A DNA stretch of 64,000 nt from Actinocorallia populi (GTDB lineage Bacteria > Actinomycetota > Actinomycetes > Streptosporangiales > Streptosporangiaceae): positions 62,001-126,000 of the forward strand of contig NZ_PVZV01000007.1 of the NCBI RefSeq assembly GCF_002995495.1, written 5' to 3'. Numbering within the stretch: the stretch's first letter is position 1; each line of letters opens with the position of its first letter. Position numbers and translations under genes: made by a program. The notes below the pieces were generated by a model that had not been told where the DNA came from, searched no databases, and was given only the letters and a program-made list of their open reading frames with translations. Positions 25,641-34,460 of the stretch are shown one piece after another.

Positions 25641-25830
25641 TGCCGCGGACCCACCGCCACCGGCCCGGCCTGGAACTGGCCGCCTGGGACCTCGACCGTG
25701 CCGGCCGGCGCATCTTCCGCCTCGACCGCCACCGGAGCCCGCTTCCGCTCGCGCGACCTGCCCGCCGCCTACGTTCAGGACCGGCTTGGCTCCCGCCCCG
25801 CCCGCTACGACATCAGACCACCCGAAAGCC
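25641..25830 (+). pseudogene. WYL-domain regulator fragment
   Basis: One plus frame gives LELAAWDLDRAGRRIFRLDR, which matches the WYL-domain core of YafY-type regulators. A shift of frame then continues with TGARFRSRDLPAAYV, the next conserved block. The HTH half is missing and the join requires a frameshift. Decayed remnant. Confidence 0.6.
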
Positions 25831-25845
25831 ACGTAAGCCGTGGTC

Positions 25846-26442
25846 TTATGCGGTTTCGTCCGGCTGCTCGGCAGAGCGCGACCGTCGATGAGCCGCGACT
25901 CGTTCGCGGGTCGCGCATCGGCGGGAGCAGTAGCGGCGTTCCGGGCCGCTGCCCTGGGTGATGAAGGCGTTCTGGCAGCTGGTCGATGCGCAGATCCTGC
26001 CGGGCGGGCGTTGGCGGTCCCAGACGAGTACGGCCAGGGACATGCAGGACGAGGCGAGGAGCCACTCGTCCCAGGGGGCGTTGTCGTCGTGGTCGAGGTG
26101 GGGGTGCCAGGGGGTGCCGCCGCCGTGCGATGTCAGGCGGAGCGGGCCGGTGTGATCCTTCAGGAGGCGGTTGAGGGCGGCCGCGGCGTCGTCGGCGTGT
26201 TCGGCGGCGAAGACCTGCCGCAGCGATGCGGCTGCCGCGCGCATACCGGCAATGTCGCGGGCGGTGAGGTCGATGGGGTCGGGCTCTCCGTATGCGCGGA
26301 GCACGTCGGCGACGTCGGCCGGGTCGGGGTGCTCGTCGGCCAGGGCGTTGACCAGGGCGGCGGCCCGCCGGGCCGTGGTCAGCACGGAGTGCCGGGTGGA
26401 CCGGTCGTCGCCGTTGAAGGACACGGAAGCAATGTAACGCAT
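25846..26442 (-). CDS. CGNR zinc-finger (ABATE domain) regulator
   Basis: A 198-residue predicted transcriptional regulator. The N-terminal ABATE-like helical domain begins LTTARRAAALVNALADE. The C-terminal CGNR-type finger is at about residues 150-185 (CASTSCQNAF, RYCSRRCATRERVAAHR), four Cys followed by a basic helix. Here the usual CGNR tetrapeptide is replaced by CQNAF. ATG 26442 is preferred to the longer frame from 26499, which would run across the MFS promoter. It is divergent from the MFS gene with 38 bp between starts and probably controls it. Confidence 0.85.
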   Translation of the reverse strand: MRYIASVSFNGDDRSTRHSVLTTARRAAALVNALADEHPDPADVADVLRAYGEPDPIDLTARDIAGMRAAAASLRQVFAAEHADDAAAALNRLLKDHTGPLRLTSHGGGTPWHPHLDHDDNAPWDEWLLASSCMSLAVLVWDRQRPPGRICASTSCQNAFITQGSGPERRYCSRRCATRERVAAHRRSRSAEQPDETA

Positions 26443-26457
26443 CTTGCATGGTTTTGA

Positions 26458-26471
26458 GTTACGTCCGTAAC
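26458..26471. promoter_or_regulatory. Inverted repeat GTTACG-TC-CGTAAC
   Basis: A perfect 6+6 inverted repeat lies between the divergent CGNR and MFS starts, 10 bp before the MFS ATG. A related TGTAACG occurs inside the CGNR start region. Candidate operator. Confidence 0.5.
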
Positions 26472-26480
26472 GTCCCGGCC

Positions 26481-27683
26481 ATGAGAAAGCGTTACCCACT
26501 TCGCTTGTATCTCGTGGGGGCGGCGACAGCCCGTACCGGGGACGAGATGTCAGGACCGGCGCTCATGCTGGCGGGATTCGCCCTGACCGGTTCGGCCCTC
26601 GAAGCGTCGTCGCTGCTCGCGGGCATCACCGTCTCCGCTGCGGTCGGTGGCCCGATGCTGGGGGCGCTCCTCGACAGGACAGGGCGGCCGGGACGCCTGC
26701 TGGCCGGTGCGCTCGTCCTCTATGCGGCCGGGCTGGGAATGATCATCGCGGGACTGGGCCGGTTGCCGTTCGCTGTCACCATCTTGGTCGCGGTGCTGAC
26801 AGGGCTGCTGGGACCGGCCCTCTCGGGTGGTTGGACGGCCCAACTTCCGCGCGTGCTGCCGGGCGACCGCCTGCCCCGGGCGAACACGCTCGACGCCATG
26901 ACGTTCAGCGCGGCGAGTCTCGCCGGTCCGGTCCTTGCCGGCGGCGCGGCAGAGGCGCTGGGAGCCCCGACGGCCGTGGTGGTCTCCGCGGTGCTCATCA
27001 CTTTGGCGTTGCCCGCCGCGTGGAGGCTGCCCGCTCGTCCCGGCCGAACGCCACAGACCGGGGCGACTTCGATGTTCAGCGACCTTGTCGCCGGAACGCG
27101 GGTCATCGCCGGAAGGCCTGCACTGGCCCGAGCTACCCTCACCTCCGTCCTCTCCTGCGTCGCCCAGGGAATGCTGATGGCGTGCATCCCGCTCCTGGGC
27201 GAACGCGTCCTGGGCGGAGCCGGCCACGGCGCGGCGCTGCTCTCCTGTGCGGCGGTCTCCGCCTTGGCGGCCAATGCCGTACTCGCCCGGTTCCCGCGTG
27301 CAGTCGCCCCTGACACGATCATCTGGGTCGGTGCTCTCGTTCAGGCTGCCGCATTGACCTTTGCCATAGGGGGTCAGCCGGTCGCGCTCATCGTGGCCGT
27401 GCTCATCGCAGGGGTCGGGGAGGGGCCTCAGCTGACCGCCCTGTTCGCCGTTCGCCACCGAGAGGCACCCGAACACCTGCGGGGCCAGATCTTCACCACT
27501 GGCGCCAGCCTCAAAATCACGGGATTCGCCTTGGGCGCGGCGGTCGCCGGACCGCTCGCGACCTGGTCCCTTCCAGGCGCATTGGCATTCGCAGCGAGTG
27601 TGGCGGCCCTCGCGGCACTGGCGTTCTTCGCGATCCCGTCGGCTCCCACGTCCGGCCCTGAACGATCGCCCGACCTTCGATGA
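26481..27683 (+). CDS. MFS transporter
   Basis: A 400-residue, 12-segment major facilitator of the drug-efflux kind. The first loop motif is seen as GALLDRTGRPGRLLAGAL near residue 62, and RTGDEMSGPALMLAGFAL starts helix 1. ATG 26481 (MRKRYPLRLY) is preferred because the longer frame from 26448 overlaps the putative operator. Divergent from the CGNR regulator. Substrate unknown; export of a small molecule is the usual role. Downstream lies mobile-element debris. Confidence 0.88.
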   Translation: MRKRYPLRLYLVGAATARTGDEMSGPALMLAGFALTGSALEASSLLAGITVSAAVGGPMLGALLDRTGRPGRLLAGALVLYAAGLGMIIAGLGRLPFAVTILVAVLTGLLGPALSGGWTAQLPRVLPGDRLPRANTLDAMTFSAASLAGPVLAGGAAEALGAPTAVVVSAVLITLALPAAWRLPARPGRTPQTGATSMFSDLVAGTRVIAGRPALARATLTSVLSCVAQGMLMACIPLLGERVLGGAGHGAALLSCAAVSALAANAVLARFPRAVAPDTIIWVGALVQAAALTFAIGGQPVALIVAVLIAGVGEGPQLTALFAVRHREAPEHLRGQIFTTGASLKITGFALGAAVAGPLATWSLPGALAFAASVAALAALAFFAIPSAPTSGPERSPDLR

Positions 27684-27785
27684 CCACGCTCAACTCGAGC
27701 AGCGGATCCCGTCGCGGCGGCCGTGCCCCGCGCGAACCGCTGGCCGCATACCGGACAACGCATGCCCGACCCGGCTGTGCGTTCC

Positions 27786-27839
27786 CTTCCGATCCCACGG
27801 CCACGTCGTGTGGCGGGCGCAGGTGAGCCATCGCCGTGG
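27786..27839. repeat. 54-bp dispersed repeat, copy 1 (partner 46018-46071)
   Basis: Matches 46018-46071 at 48 of 54 positions by hand alignment, including GTCGTGTGGCGG and CCATCGCCGTGG. Neither copy is inside an intact gene. On the minus strand both could encode MAHLRPPHD. It is probably a fragment of a degraded repeated element. Confidence 0.5.
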
Positions 27840-27912
27840 AAGGCCGCTCGTACTTCCTCGTGCCGGGCGCCGTCGAGTGCGGGTGATTCGGCCGCAGTAG
27901 TGAGCCTGCGTT

Positions 27913-28423
27913 CTACCCGGGGCTTTCTGGGTTCCCGTGGATGATGCGGTGGATGGTGGAGCGGCCGACGCTGTACTCGGTGGCCAGGTCGGCGAGGGAG
28001 ACCTGGCCTTCGGCGTAGCGGCGGCGGATGGAGTGGCGTGCGGGCTCGGGCAGTTTGGGTTGCTTGCCTTTGAGCTTGCCGTTCTTCTTCGCCAGGGCCA
28101 TGCCCTCGCGGGTGCGCTGGTGCCCGATCTTGGCTTCGAACTCGGCGACCATGGCGAGGGTCTGGAGGAACAGCCGGCCGAAGGGGTCGCTCCAGTCGTA
28201 GACGCTGGCGCCCAGGCCGAACTTGGTGACGGTGAACACCGTCCCAGACGGCGGCGAGGGCCTGGTCGAGGCCGGCCCGGTCGCGGCGGGTGGTGCCGGA
28301 GAATCCGCGGTCGATGTAGATGCGGTCCTGCGGGACGCCGAGCGCGAGCAGCTGCTCGGCCTGGATCACGACGTCCTGTCCGTCGGTGCTGCAGCGGGCG
28401 TAGCCGACCCGGGCTCCGTTCAC
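27913..28423 (-). pseudogene. Serine recombinase (resolvase/invertase), frameshifted and internally deleted
   Basis: The start at 28423 gives MNGARVGYARCSTDGQD with the catalytic serine, then DRIYIDRGFSGTTRRDRAG. After residue 60 the frame is lost, and a second minus frame (28239-27913) carries the rest: FGRLFLQTLAMVAEFE, then KNGKLKGKQPKLPEPARHSI and the HTH LADLATEYSVGRSTIHRII. About 30 residues around the usual DRLARS block are missing at the join (VFTVTKFGLGASVYDW). Inactive as it stands. Repeats lie directly upstream. Confidence 0.85.
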
Positions 28424-28455
28424 GCGCTCAAGTGCTCCGGATAGGGGACCTTCAC

Positions 28456-28558
28456 CGGAACAGTTCGCGGAACAGCTATACGGAACACCTTGACCTGGGG
28501 TTCTGTTCGGGCGGCTGGCGTTCCGTTGGAGGATCCCCTAACGGAACACCCACCAACG
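28456..28558. repeat. CGGAACA repeats upstream of the resolvase
   Basis: CGGAACA occurs at 28456-28462, 28468-28474 and 28481-28487 (12-13 bp apart, about one helical turn) and again at 28552-28558. GTTCCG-like inverse copies lie between. The array sits immediately upstream of the resolvase start, where a res-type binding site would be expected. Confidence 0.5.
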
Positions 28559-28559
28559 G

Positions 28560-28803
28560 CCGCCACCTCAGCCACAGACCTGGCGGGCCGTCATCGAGAC
28601 GATTTGACCGACCGCTCGCCCACCTGGCGGCTGTCTGGGGACACGTTCGGGAGCAGGGCGCCGGCCAGGCGGCCCGGTGGCGTCCGCAAGACAAAAAAAC
28701 CTGACAAAAGGTGTCTGGTTATGGGGCGAGCATGGTTCGACCGGTCGGCGCCGATGGCGGACGTGGACCGGCGCCCACGGATAGATCGACAGACAGGACC
28801 GCA
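28560..28803. other. Leader region of the PPOX-UvrA operon
   Basis: No gene is supported here. The stretch contains an A-run segment near 28686-28705 and the 16-mer CACGTTCGGGAGCAGG (28642-28657), which recurs at 34779-34794. It should hold the promoter of the downstream operon. Confidence 0.35.
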
Positions 28804-29331
28804 ATGCGCGAAACGCCAGAAGAACTCAAAGAGCTGCAGGCCCTCCTGGACGCCTCGCTCTCCCGCTCCACCTCGCACCTCCGCTCGATCATCAATACCG
28901 AGAGCACACTGACCGCAGAGCAGCTCACCCAGGTCCTCACCGGCATGTGCACCCTCGCCCTGTCCACCGTGACCGCGAAGGGCGAACCGCGGATCAGCGG
29001 CGTGGACGGGCACCTCCTGCACGGAAAGTGGCACTTCGGCACGGCGCGCGGCGCCGCCAAGGCCCGCCATCTGGCCGCCCGCCCCGCCGCCAGCACCGCG
29101 CACATGCGCGGCGAGGACCTAGGCGTGTTCACGCACGGCACGGTGGAGATCCTCAACCCCCAGCACGGCGAGCCGGCCGCAGACTGGCCGGACCTGCTCG
29201 CCTACCTCAAGGACTTCTACGGCGACGACTCCGACTGGGACAACGACGTGGTCTACTACCGGCTGCATCCGCACTGGATGAGCGTCTACGCCCCCGACTT
29301 CGCCAAGCTCATCGAAGCCGACGGCCGGTGA
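28804..29331 (+). CDS. PPOX-family FMN/F420-binding protein
   Basis: A 175-residue split-beta-barrel protein of the pyridoxamine-5'-phosphate-oxidase-like superfamily. Core strands are seen in MCTLALSTVTAKGEPRISGV, HGKWHFGTARGAAKARHLA and STAHMRGEDLGVFTHGTVEI. Members reduce or oxidise small substrates with FMN or F420. The stop is 1 bp before the UvrA-like start, so the two are co-translated. The link between a flavin protein and a DNA-repair-type ATPase is unusual and may indicate self-protection against a DNA-active compound. Confidence 0.85.
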   Translation: MRETPEELKELQALLDASLSRSTSHLRSIINTESTLTAEQLTQVLTGMCTLALSTVTAKGEPRISGVDGHLLHGKWHFGTARGAAKARHLAARPAASTAHMRGEDLGVFTHGTVEILNPQHGEPAADWPDLLAYLKDFYGDDSDWDNDVVYYRLHPHWMSVYAPDFAKLIEADGR

Positions 29332-29332
29332 C

Positions 29333-31819
29333 ATGGGACGCGAGACCATCGACGTGGTGGGGGCCCGCACCAACAATCTGCGGGACGTGTCCCTGAGCAT
29401 CCCCAAGGGGCGGCTCGTCGCGTTCACCGGGGTGAGCGGCAGCGGCAAGACCTCGCTGGCCGTCGACACCCTGCACAACGAGGCCCAACTGCGGTACTTG
29501 GAGGGGCTTTCGCCGTTCGTGCGGCAGTACATCACCCAGCGCAACCGGCCGAAGGTCGACCGCATCCTCGGGCTCGGCGCGACGCTCGCGGTCGATCAGC
29601 GGCGCCTGAACCGCAATCCCCGCTCCACGGTCGCGACGATCACCGGCATCGACGGCCACCTGGGGCTGCTGTATTCGCGCCTCCCCGCGATCGGAGCGGA
29701 CCCTGCCGCGGACGAAAGCAGGCATCTGACGACCGCCCACTTCGACCGCAACACGCCCGAAGGAGGCTGCGGGGACTGCCACGGGGTGGGCGGACGTTGG
29801 CAGGCCCAAGAGGACCTGGTCATCACCCGCCCGGAACTCCCGCTCTTCAAGGGAGCCTCGCCCTGGTACGCGAAATGGCGGTCAGGAGAGCATGCGTTCG
29901 TGCCCGCGCTCGCCGAGAAACGGGGTGTGGACCTCGATCTGCCGTGGCGGTCGCTGCCCGAGGAGTTCCGCCACTGCGTGCTGTACGGCACGGGCGACGA
30001 GACGGTCGAGGCGAGCGTCGACATACCGAACAAGAACGAGACGGCCCTGGTGACCTACACCTCCAGCCAGCCGCTGCGAGGTGCGCTCGCCGAGGTCGAG
30101 CGGGTGTTCGTGAACGCCCAGACGCCCAACGCCAAGCAGCGCTACCTCCCGTACATGCGCAAGCTGCCCTGCGGGGCCTGCGGCGGCAGCGGATACGACC
30201 AGGCGGCCCGGTCCGTGCGGCTCGGCGGCCTGACGTACCCGGACCTGCTCGAGGTGGAGGTGCGGGAGGTCCGCGACTGGGCGGAGCGTGTGGCCGACGG
30301 CCTGGACGCCCGGCAACGCGAGGTGGGCGAGCCGCTGCTGCAGGACCTCGGCCGCAGGCTCGGCATCCTCGACCGGCTCGGGCTGGCCCATCTCCAGCTG
30401 TCCCGGAGCGCAGCGACCCTCTCAGGGGGCGAGCTGCAGCGGACCCGGCTCGCCGCTCAGCTCAGCACCGAGCTGAGCGGCATCGTCTTCGTCCTGGACG
30501 AGCCCGGGACGGGGCTGCACCCGGCGGACAAGGCGCACCTGCTCGACATCGCCCTGGAGCTGCGCGAAGCCGACAACACCGTGCTTCTCGTCGAGCACGA
30601 CCCCGAACTCATCGCCCGGGCCGACTGGGTGATCGACATGGGGCCGGGCGCGGGCAGCCTCGGCGGCGAGGTCCTGGTGTCGGGGCCTCCCGCCGACGTG
30701 GCCGCCCACCCTGAGTCACTGACCGGCCGCTACCTGGCCGGTGAGGGGCCGCGGCTGCGCCGGACCCGCCGTCCGGTCGGGGACGGCACCGGCTGGGTGG
30801 AGCTGCACGGCCTGCACGCACACAACGTGACCGCGGACCTGGTGCGTTTCCCCGTCGGGCGGCTCACCTGCCTGACGGGGGTGAGCGGCAGCGGCAAGAG
30901 CAGCCTGCTCGGCGCGCTCGGGACGGGTGCCGAAGCGGCCCTCAGCAGAAAGGCGTCCGACACGGTGCGGAAGGTGAGCGGCCTCGACGGGTTCGGCTGG
31001 GTCGCCGTCGTCGACCAGGACCCGCTCGGACGGACACCGCGCTCCAACCCGGCCACGTACAGCAAGGCGTTCGACATCATCCGCGCTCTGTTCGCCGAAA
31101 CCGACGCGGCTCGTGAACGAGGAGTCGACGCCTCCTGGTTCAGTTTCAACACCGCGGGCGGCGGCCGCTGCGAGACCTGCACGGGCTACGGCCGAAAGCT
31201 GGTCGACATGCACTTCCTACCGGACGTGTGGGTGGTCTGCGACGCGTGCGAGGGCCGCCGGTACGAACCGGAGGCCTTGGAGATCAAATATCAGGGCCTG
31301 GCCATCGACCAGGTGTTGGAGCTGACCGTCACCGAGGCCGTCGAGCGATTCCCCGAACCCCGGCGGCTCGCGGAGACCTTGAGGGCGTTGGATCAGGTCG
31401 GGCTCGGTTACCTGCAGCTCGGCCAGAGCGCCACGGAGCTGTCCGGCGGTGAGGCGCAGCGGTTGAAGCTGGCGTCTGCGATCCAGCGTGGCGCCACGAG
31501 CCGCAAGGCCGGCCTCGTCGTTCTCGACGAACCCGTCTCAGGCCTGCACCCGTCCGACGTCCAGCGCGTGGTGGACGCTTTGGACGTGCTGCTGGACTCG
31601 GGCAACACCGTTGTCGTGGCCGAGCACGACATCCCCGTCGCCGCGTCCGCGGACTGGGTGATCGACCTGGGGCCGGGCGCCGGTCCGGACGGAGGAGCGG
31701 TGGTCGCGGAGGGTGCCCCGGACGTCGTCGCGGCGGCGGAGACCCCGACCGCCGGGTTCCTCCGCCGGTACGCGGCGGGCCTGCCGCTCCTGGAGCGTCA
31801 CCCGGCCTTGGCGGGGTGA
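29333..31819 (+). CDS. UvrA-like ATPase, short paralogue
   Basis: An 828-residue twin ABC ATPase of the excinuclease UvrA family, versus about 950 for housekeeping UvrA. Two Walker A motifs (GVSGSGKTS near 34, GVSGSGKSS near 519), two signatures (LSGGELQRTRLA, LSGGEAQRLKLA) and two Walker B motifs (FVLDEPGTGLHP, VVLDEPVSGLHP) are intact. The C-terminal zinc finger CETCTGYG...CDACEGRRY is complete. The N-terminal insertion is reduced (CGDCHGVGGRW), so UvrB contact is probably altered. Similar stand-alone UvrA paralogues (DrrC type) give resistance to DNA-binding antibiotics. Translationally linked to the PPOX gene. Confidence 0.93.
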   Translation: MGRETIDVVGARTNNLRDVSLSIPKGRLVAFTGVSGSGKTSLAVDTLHNEAQLRYLEGLSPFVRQYITQRNRPKVDRILGLGATLAVDQRRLNRNPRSTVATITGIDGHLGLLYSRLPAIGADPAADESRHLTTAHFDRNTPEGGCGDCHGVGGRWQAQEDLVITRPELPLFKGASPWYAKWRSGEHAFVPALAEKRGVDLDLPWRSLPEEFRHCVLYGTGDETVEASVDIPNKNETALVTYTSSQPLRGALAEVERVFVNAQTPNAKQRYLPYMRKLPCGACGGSGYDQAARSVRLGGLTYPDLLEVEVREVRDWAERVADGLDARQREVGEPLLQDLGRRLGILDRLGLAHLQLSRSAATLSGGELQRTRLAAQLSTELSGIVFVLDEPGTGLHPADKAHLLDIALELREADNTVLLVEHDPELIARADWVIDMGPGAGSLGGEVLVSGPPADVAAHPESLTGRYLAGEGPRLRRTRRPVGDGTGWVELHGLHAHNVTADLVRFPVGRLTCLTGVSGSGKSSLLGALGTGAEAALSRKASDTVRKVSGLDGFGWVAVVDQDPLGRTPRSNPATYSKAFDIIRALFAETDAARERGVDASWFSFNTAGGGRCETCTGYGRKLVDMHFLPDVWVVCDACEGRRYEPEALEIKYQGLAIDQVLELTVTEAVERFPEPRRLAETLRALDQVGLGYLQLGQSATELSGGEAQRLKLASAIQRGATSRKAGLVVLDEPVSGLHPSDVQRVVDALDVLLDSGNTVVVAEHDIPVAASADWVIDLGPGAGPDGGAVVAEGAPDVVAAAETPTAGFLRRYAAGLPLLERHPALAG

Positions 31820-33018
31820 CGCCGTTCGAGCCGGGTGGAGAAGAGCAGGATGCCGAGTCCGGCCACCGACAGCACCGCACCCACCAGGGCGGGCGCGCGG
31901 TAGCCGTACCCGGAGGCGATCACCAGGCCACCGAGCCAGGCGCCGAGGGCGTTGGCGAGGTTGAGGGATGCGTGGTTCATCGCCGAACCGAGGTTGACGG
32001 CGTCCCCGGCGACGTCCATCAGCCGCAGTTGCAGGTTGGTGACGAGGACCGAGGCGGTGGCGGTGACCGCGAACACCACCGGGAGCAGCCACCAGCCATG
32101 GGGCGCCACCGTCCAGAAGACGAGCATGACCGCGGTAGAGGCGGCGGTCGCCTGGATCAAGGTCCGCAGGACCGACCGGGCGGCCAGCTCGCCGCCCAGC
32201 CACGTCCCGAACACCATGCCGAGGCCGAAGACCAGCAGGAACACCGGCACCGCCCCCTCGGCGAGCCCGCTGACGCGGGTGACCGTGGTGGCGATGTAGG
32301 AGTAGACGGCGAACATGCCCGCGAAGCCGATCGAGCCGACCGCCAGGGTGAGCCAAACCTGGCGGCGGGTGAAGAACTCCCCGGCCTCCCGGCCTCCGGC
32401 GGCCTGCCCGTCGCCCGGCACCGAGGGCACGAACGCCAGCACCAGGACGGCGGTCAGCGCTGCGAGCGCGGCGGCGGCCAGGTAAGCCGAACGCCATCCG
32501 GTGTGCTGCCCGAGCCAGGTGGCGGCCGGCACCCCGATCACATTGGAGACCGAAAGGCCCATGAACACCCCCGCCACGGCCCTGCCGCGGCGTTCGGGCG
32601 TCGTCAGGCCCGCCGCGACCAGGCTCGCCGCGCCGAAGTAGGCGCCGTGCGGCAGCCCGTCGAGGAACCGGGCCGCGGTGAGCATGCCGTAGCCGGTGGC
32701 GGCCGCGCTCATCAGGTTGAACACTGCGTAGGCGGCCATCAGACCAGCCAGCAGGCCGCGGCGCGGCAGCCGGGCGGCGAAGAACGAGATGACAGGGACG
32801 CCGACGACCACACCGAGCGCGTAGGCGGAGATCGTGTGCCCCGCCGTGGGCTCGTCCACACCGATGCCCTCGGCGATCTGCGGCAGCAGCCCCATCGTCA
32901 CGAACTCGGTCGTGCCGATCGCGAAGCCGCCGACGGCCAGCGTCAGCACGGCGAGCACGAAGCGGCGGCCGCCGACCGGGCCGGGCGGAGAGGACGGGAC
33001 GGACGGGAGCGCGGACAT
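31798..33018 (-). CDS. MFS transporter, AraJ/DHA1-like
   Basis: A 406-residue, 12-segment transporter. VGGFAIGTTEFVTMGLLPQI near residue 29 is the signature of the AraJ/CmlR-like DHA1 group, and SAMNHASLNLANALGAWLGG near 345 is the matching helix-11 motif. Such proteins export drugs, arabinose or chloramphenicol-like compounds. The RBS is AGGAAG before ATG 33018. It converges on and overlaps the UvrA-like gene by 22 bp, so the two 3' ends are antisense. Confidence 0.9.
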   Translation of the reverse strand: MSALPSVPSSPPGPVGGRRFVLAVLTLAVGGFAIGTTEFVTMGLLPQIAEGIGVDEPTAGHTISAYALGVVVGVPVISFFAARLPRRGLLAGLMAAYAVFNLMSAAATGYGMLTAARFLDGLPHGAYFGAASLVAAGLTTPERRGRAVAGVFMGLSVSNVIGVPAATWLGQHTGWRSAYLAAAALAALTAVLVLAFVPSVPGDGQAAGGREAGEFFTRRQVWLTLAVGSIGFAGMFAVYSYIATTVTRVSGLAEGAVPVFLLVFGLGMVFGTWLGGELAARSVLRTLIQATAASTAVMLVFWTVAPHGWWLLPVVFAVTATASVLVTNLQLRLMDVAGDAVNLGSAMNHASLNLANALGAWLGGLVIASGYGYRAPALVGAVLSVAGLGILLFSTRLERRHPAKAG

Positions 33019-33153
33019 GGACGATCTTCCTGTGAGCCGTGGACGCCGTGGTCAGCGCGTCCGGGACCCGCGCCGGATTCCGTACGCTACCAGCCGTTTC
33101 ATCCCGTGACGGTCCGTCCTTCGCCCACCAAGATCTGGTCTAGATTCGTCATC

Positions 33154-33951
33154 GTGCGGATCATTTCTCTCAACGCCTGGGGCGGTGCGCTGTTCAACGG
33201 ACTCACCGCCTGGCTGGACACGTGCGACGCCGACATCCTGTGCCTCCAAGAGGTGACGCACACCTCAGGAGTCGGCGGCTGGACGCACTTCGAGGACGCC
33301 GAACGAGCGCTGCCGCAGCGGGCGAGCCTCCTGGCCGACGTCCGCGCGCGCCTTCCCCGCCACCACGGTCTGTTCACCGCGAGCGACTCCGGGCCGGTCC
33401 ACGACAGCGAGAACCGCCCGCACCGGGAGGACTTCGGGCTCGCGACCTTCGTCGCGGAGGAGCTTCCCCTCGTCGGGCTGCGCTCGGGGTTCGTGCACGG
33501 CGACCACGCCGACCACGTCGGCGAGTGGCCGAGCAGCGGCCGTCCCCGCGCCGCCCTTGCCGTCCGCGTCCTCGACCGGCGGGCCGGGTGTTTCGTCACC
33601 GTCGTGAATTTCCACGGCCTCCGCGATTCCCGAGGCAAGATCGACACCTCGGAGCGCCGCGTGCAGGCCGAACGGCTCGCGGGCCTCGTCGCCGAAGCCC
33701 GCGAGAAGGACGACCTGACGGTGGTGTGCGGCGATTTCAACCTGCTGCCCGACAGCGAGACGTTCTCCGTCCTCGCGGAGATCGGCCTGACCGACCTCGT
33801 CCGAGACGCCGACACCAGGAGCTCCCGCTACACCAAGCCCGTCCGGCACGCGAGCTACCTCCTGGTCTCCGACCCCTCGGCCGTCGCCCGGTTCGAGATC
33901 ATGACCGACCCCGAGGTGTCCGACCACCGCGCCCTGATCCTCGACCTTTGA
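33154..33951 (+). CDS. Endonuclease/exonuclease/phosphatase (EEP) family hydrolase
   Basis: A 265-residue metal-dependent phosphoesterase. The EEP motifs are in order: SLNAWGG (Asn), CDADILCLQEVTH (metal-binding Glu), NFHGLRDS, CGDFNLLPDSE (Asp/Asn) and VSDHRALIL (catalytic Asp-His). The start is GTG 33154 (VRIISLNAW). No clear Shine-Dalgarno precedes it and TAGATT lies just upstream, so the message may be leaderless. Substrate may be DNA, a nucleotide or a sugar phosphate. No signal peptide. Confidence 0.88.
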   Translation: MRIISLNAWGGALFNGLTAWLDTCDADILCLQEVTHTSGVGGWTHFEDAERALPQRASLLADVRARLPRHHGLFTASDSGPVHDSENRPHREDFGLATFVAEELPLVGLRSGFVHGDHADHVGEWPSSGRPRAALAVRVLDRRAGCFVTVVNFHGLRDSRGKIDTSERRVQAERLAGLVAEAREKDDLTVVCGDFNLLPDSETFSVLAEIGLTDLVRDADTRSSRYTKPVRHASYLLVSDPSAVARFEIMTDPEVSDHRALILDL

Positions 33952-33964
33952 GCGCCGCCGACGA

Positions 33965-34396
33965 TCAGACGAGACGCTCCGCCTCCTCCAGCAGGTAGCG
34001 GCGCTCCACTTCGTTGCGGGTCAGTTCGGCGGCCTCCCGGTAGAGGGAAGCTGCGTCGGACGCCGAACCGGTCAGGCGGAGCAGGTGGGGCGCGGACGGC
34101 ACGAACGCGGTGGCGCACCAGGGGATCGTCCTCCAGAGCGTGGCGGCGGCCGAGGCCGTCCAGCAGCGCCAAGCCTCGGTCGGCTCCGTAGGCGACGGCG
34201 ACCACCCGGCTCAGCCGCACCGGAGCGGTGGGCGCGAGGCGCTCCACAGGTACAGCACGGCGATCTGCGGCCAGTCGGTGTGCCCGGGCGTCTCGGCGGA
34301 GGCGTGCACCGCGGCGATCGCCGCCTGGATCTGGTACGGGCCGATCTCGCGGCGCGGCCACACCGCGTCGATCAGCGCCGTGCCGGGGCTTGACGA
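33965..34396 (-). pseudogene. ECF sigma factor C-terminal fragment (DUF6596 type), frameshifted
   Basis: Three successive minus frames rebuild the end of a SigI/DUF6596-type ECF sigma factor: GPYQIQAAIAAVHASAETPG with TDWPQIAVLYLW, then VVAVAYGADRGLALLDGL, then ASLYREAAELTRNEVERRYL up to the stop at 33965. The DNA-binding sigma2/sigma4 domains are absent. At least two frameshifts. Decayed remnant. Confidence 0.75.
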
Positions 34397-34460
34397 ACAT
34401 CGAAACTGTGATTCTTGAGGTGGCGATCCTCCTCGCGGGCCTACCGCACCCCTACCCGGC

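Noticed and set aside
31816-33153. Long N-terminal extension of the EEP-family gene
   Set aside because: The extension is antisense to the MFS gene and rich in Arg/Gly/Glu; the EEP fold begins exactly at GTG 33154.
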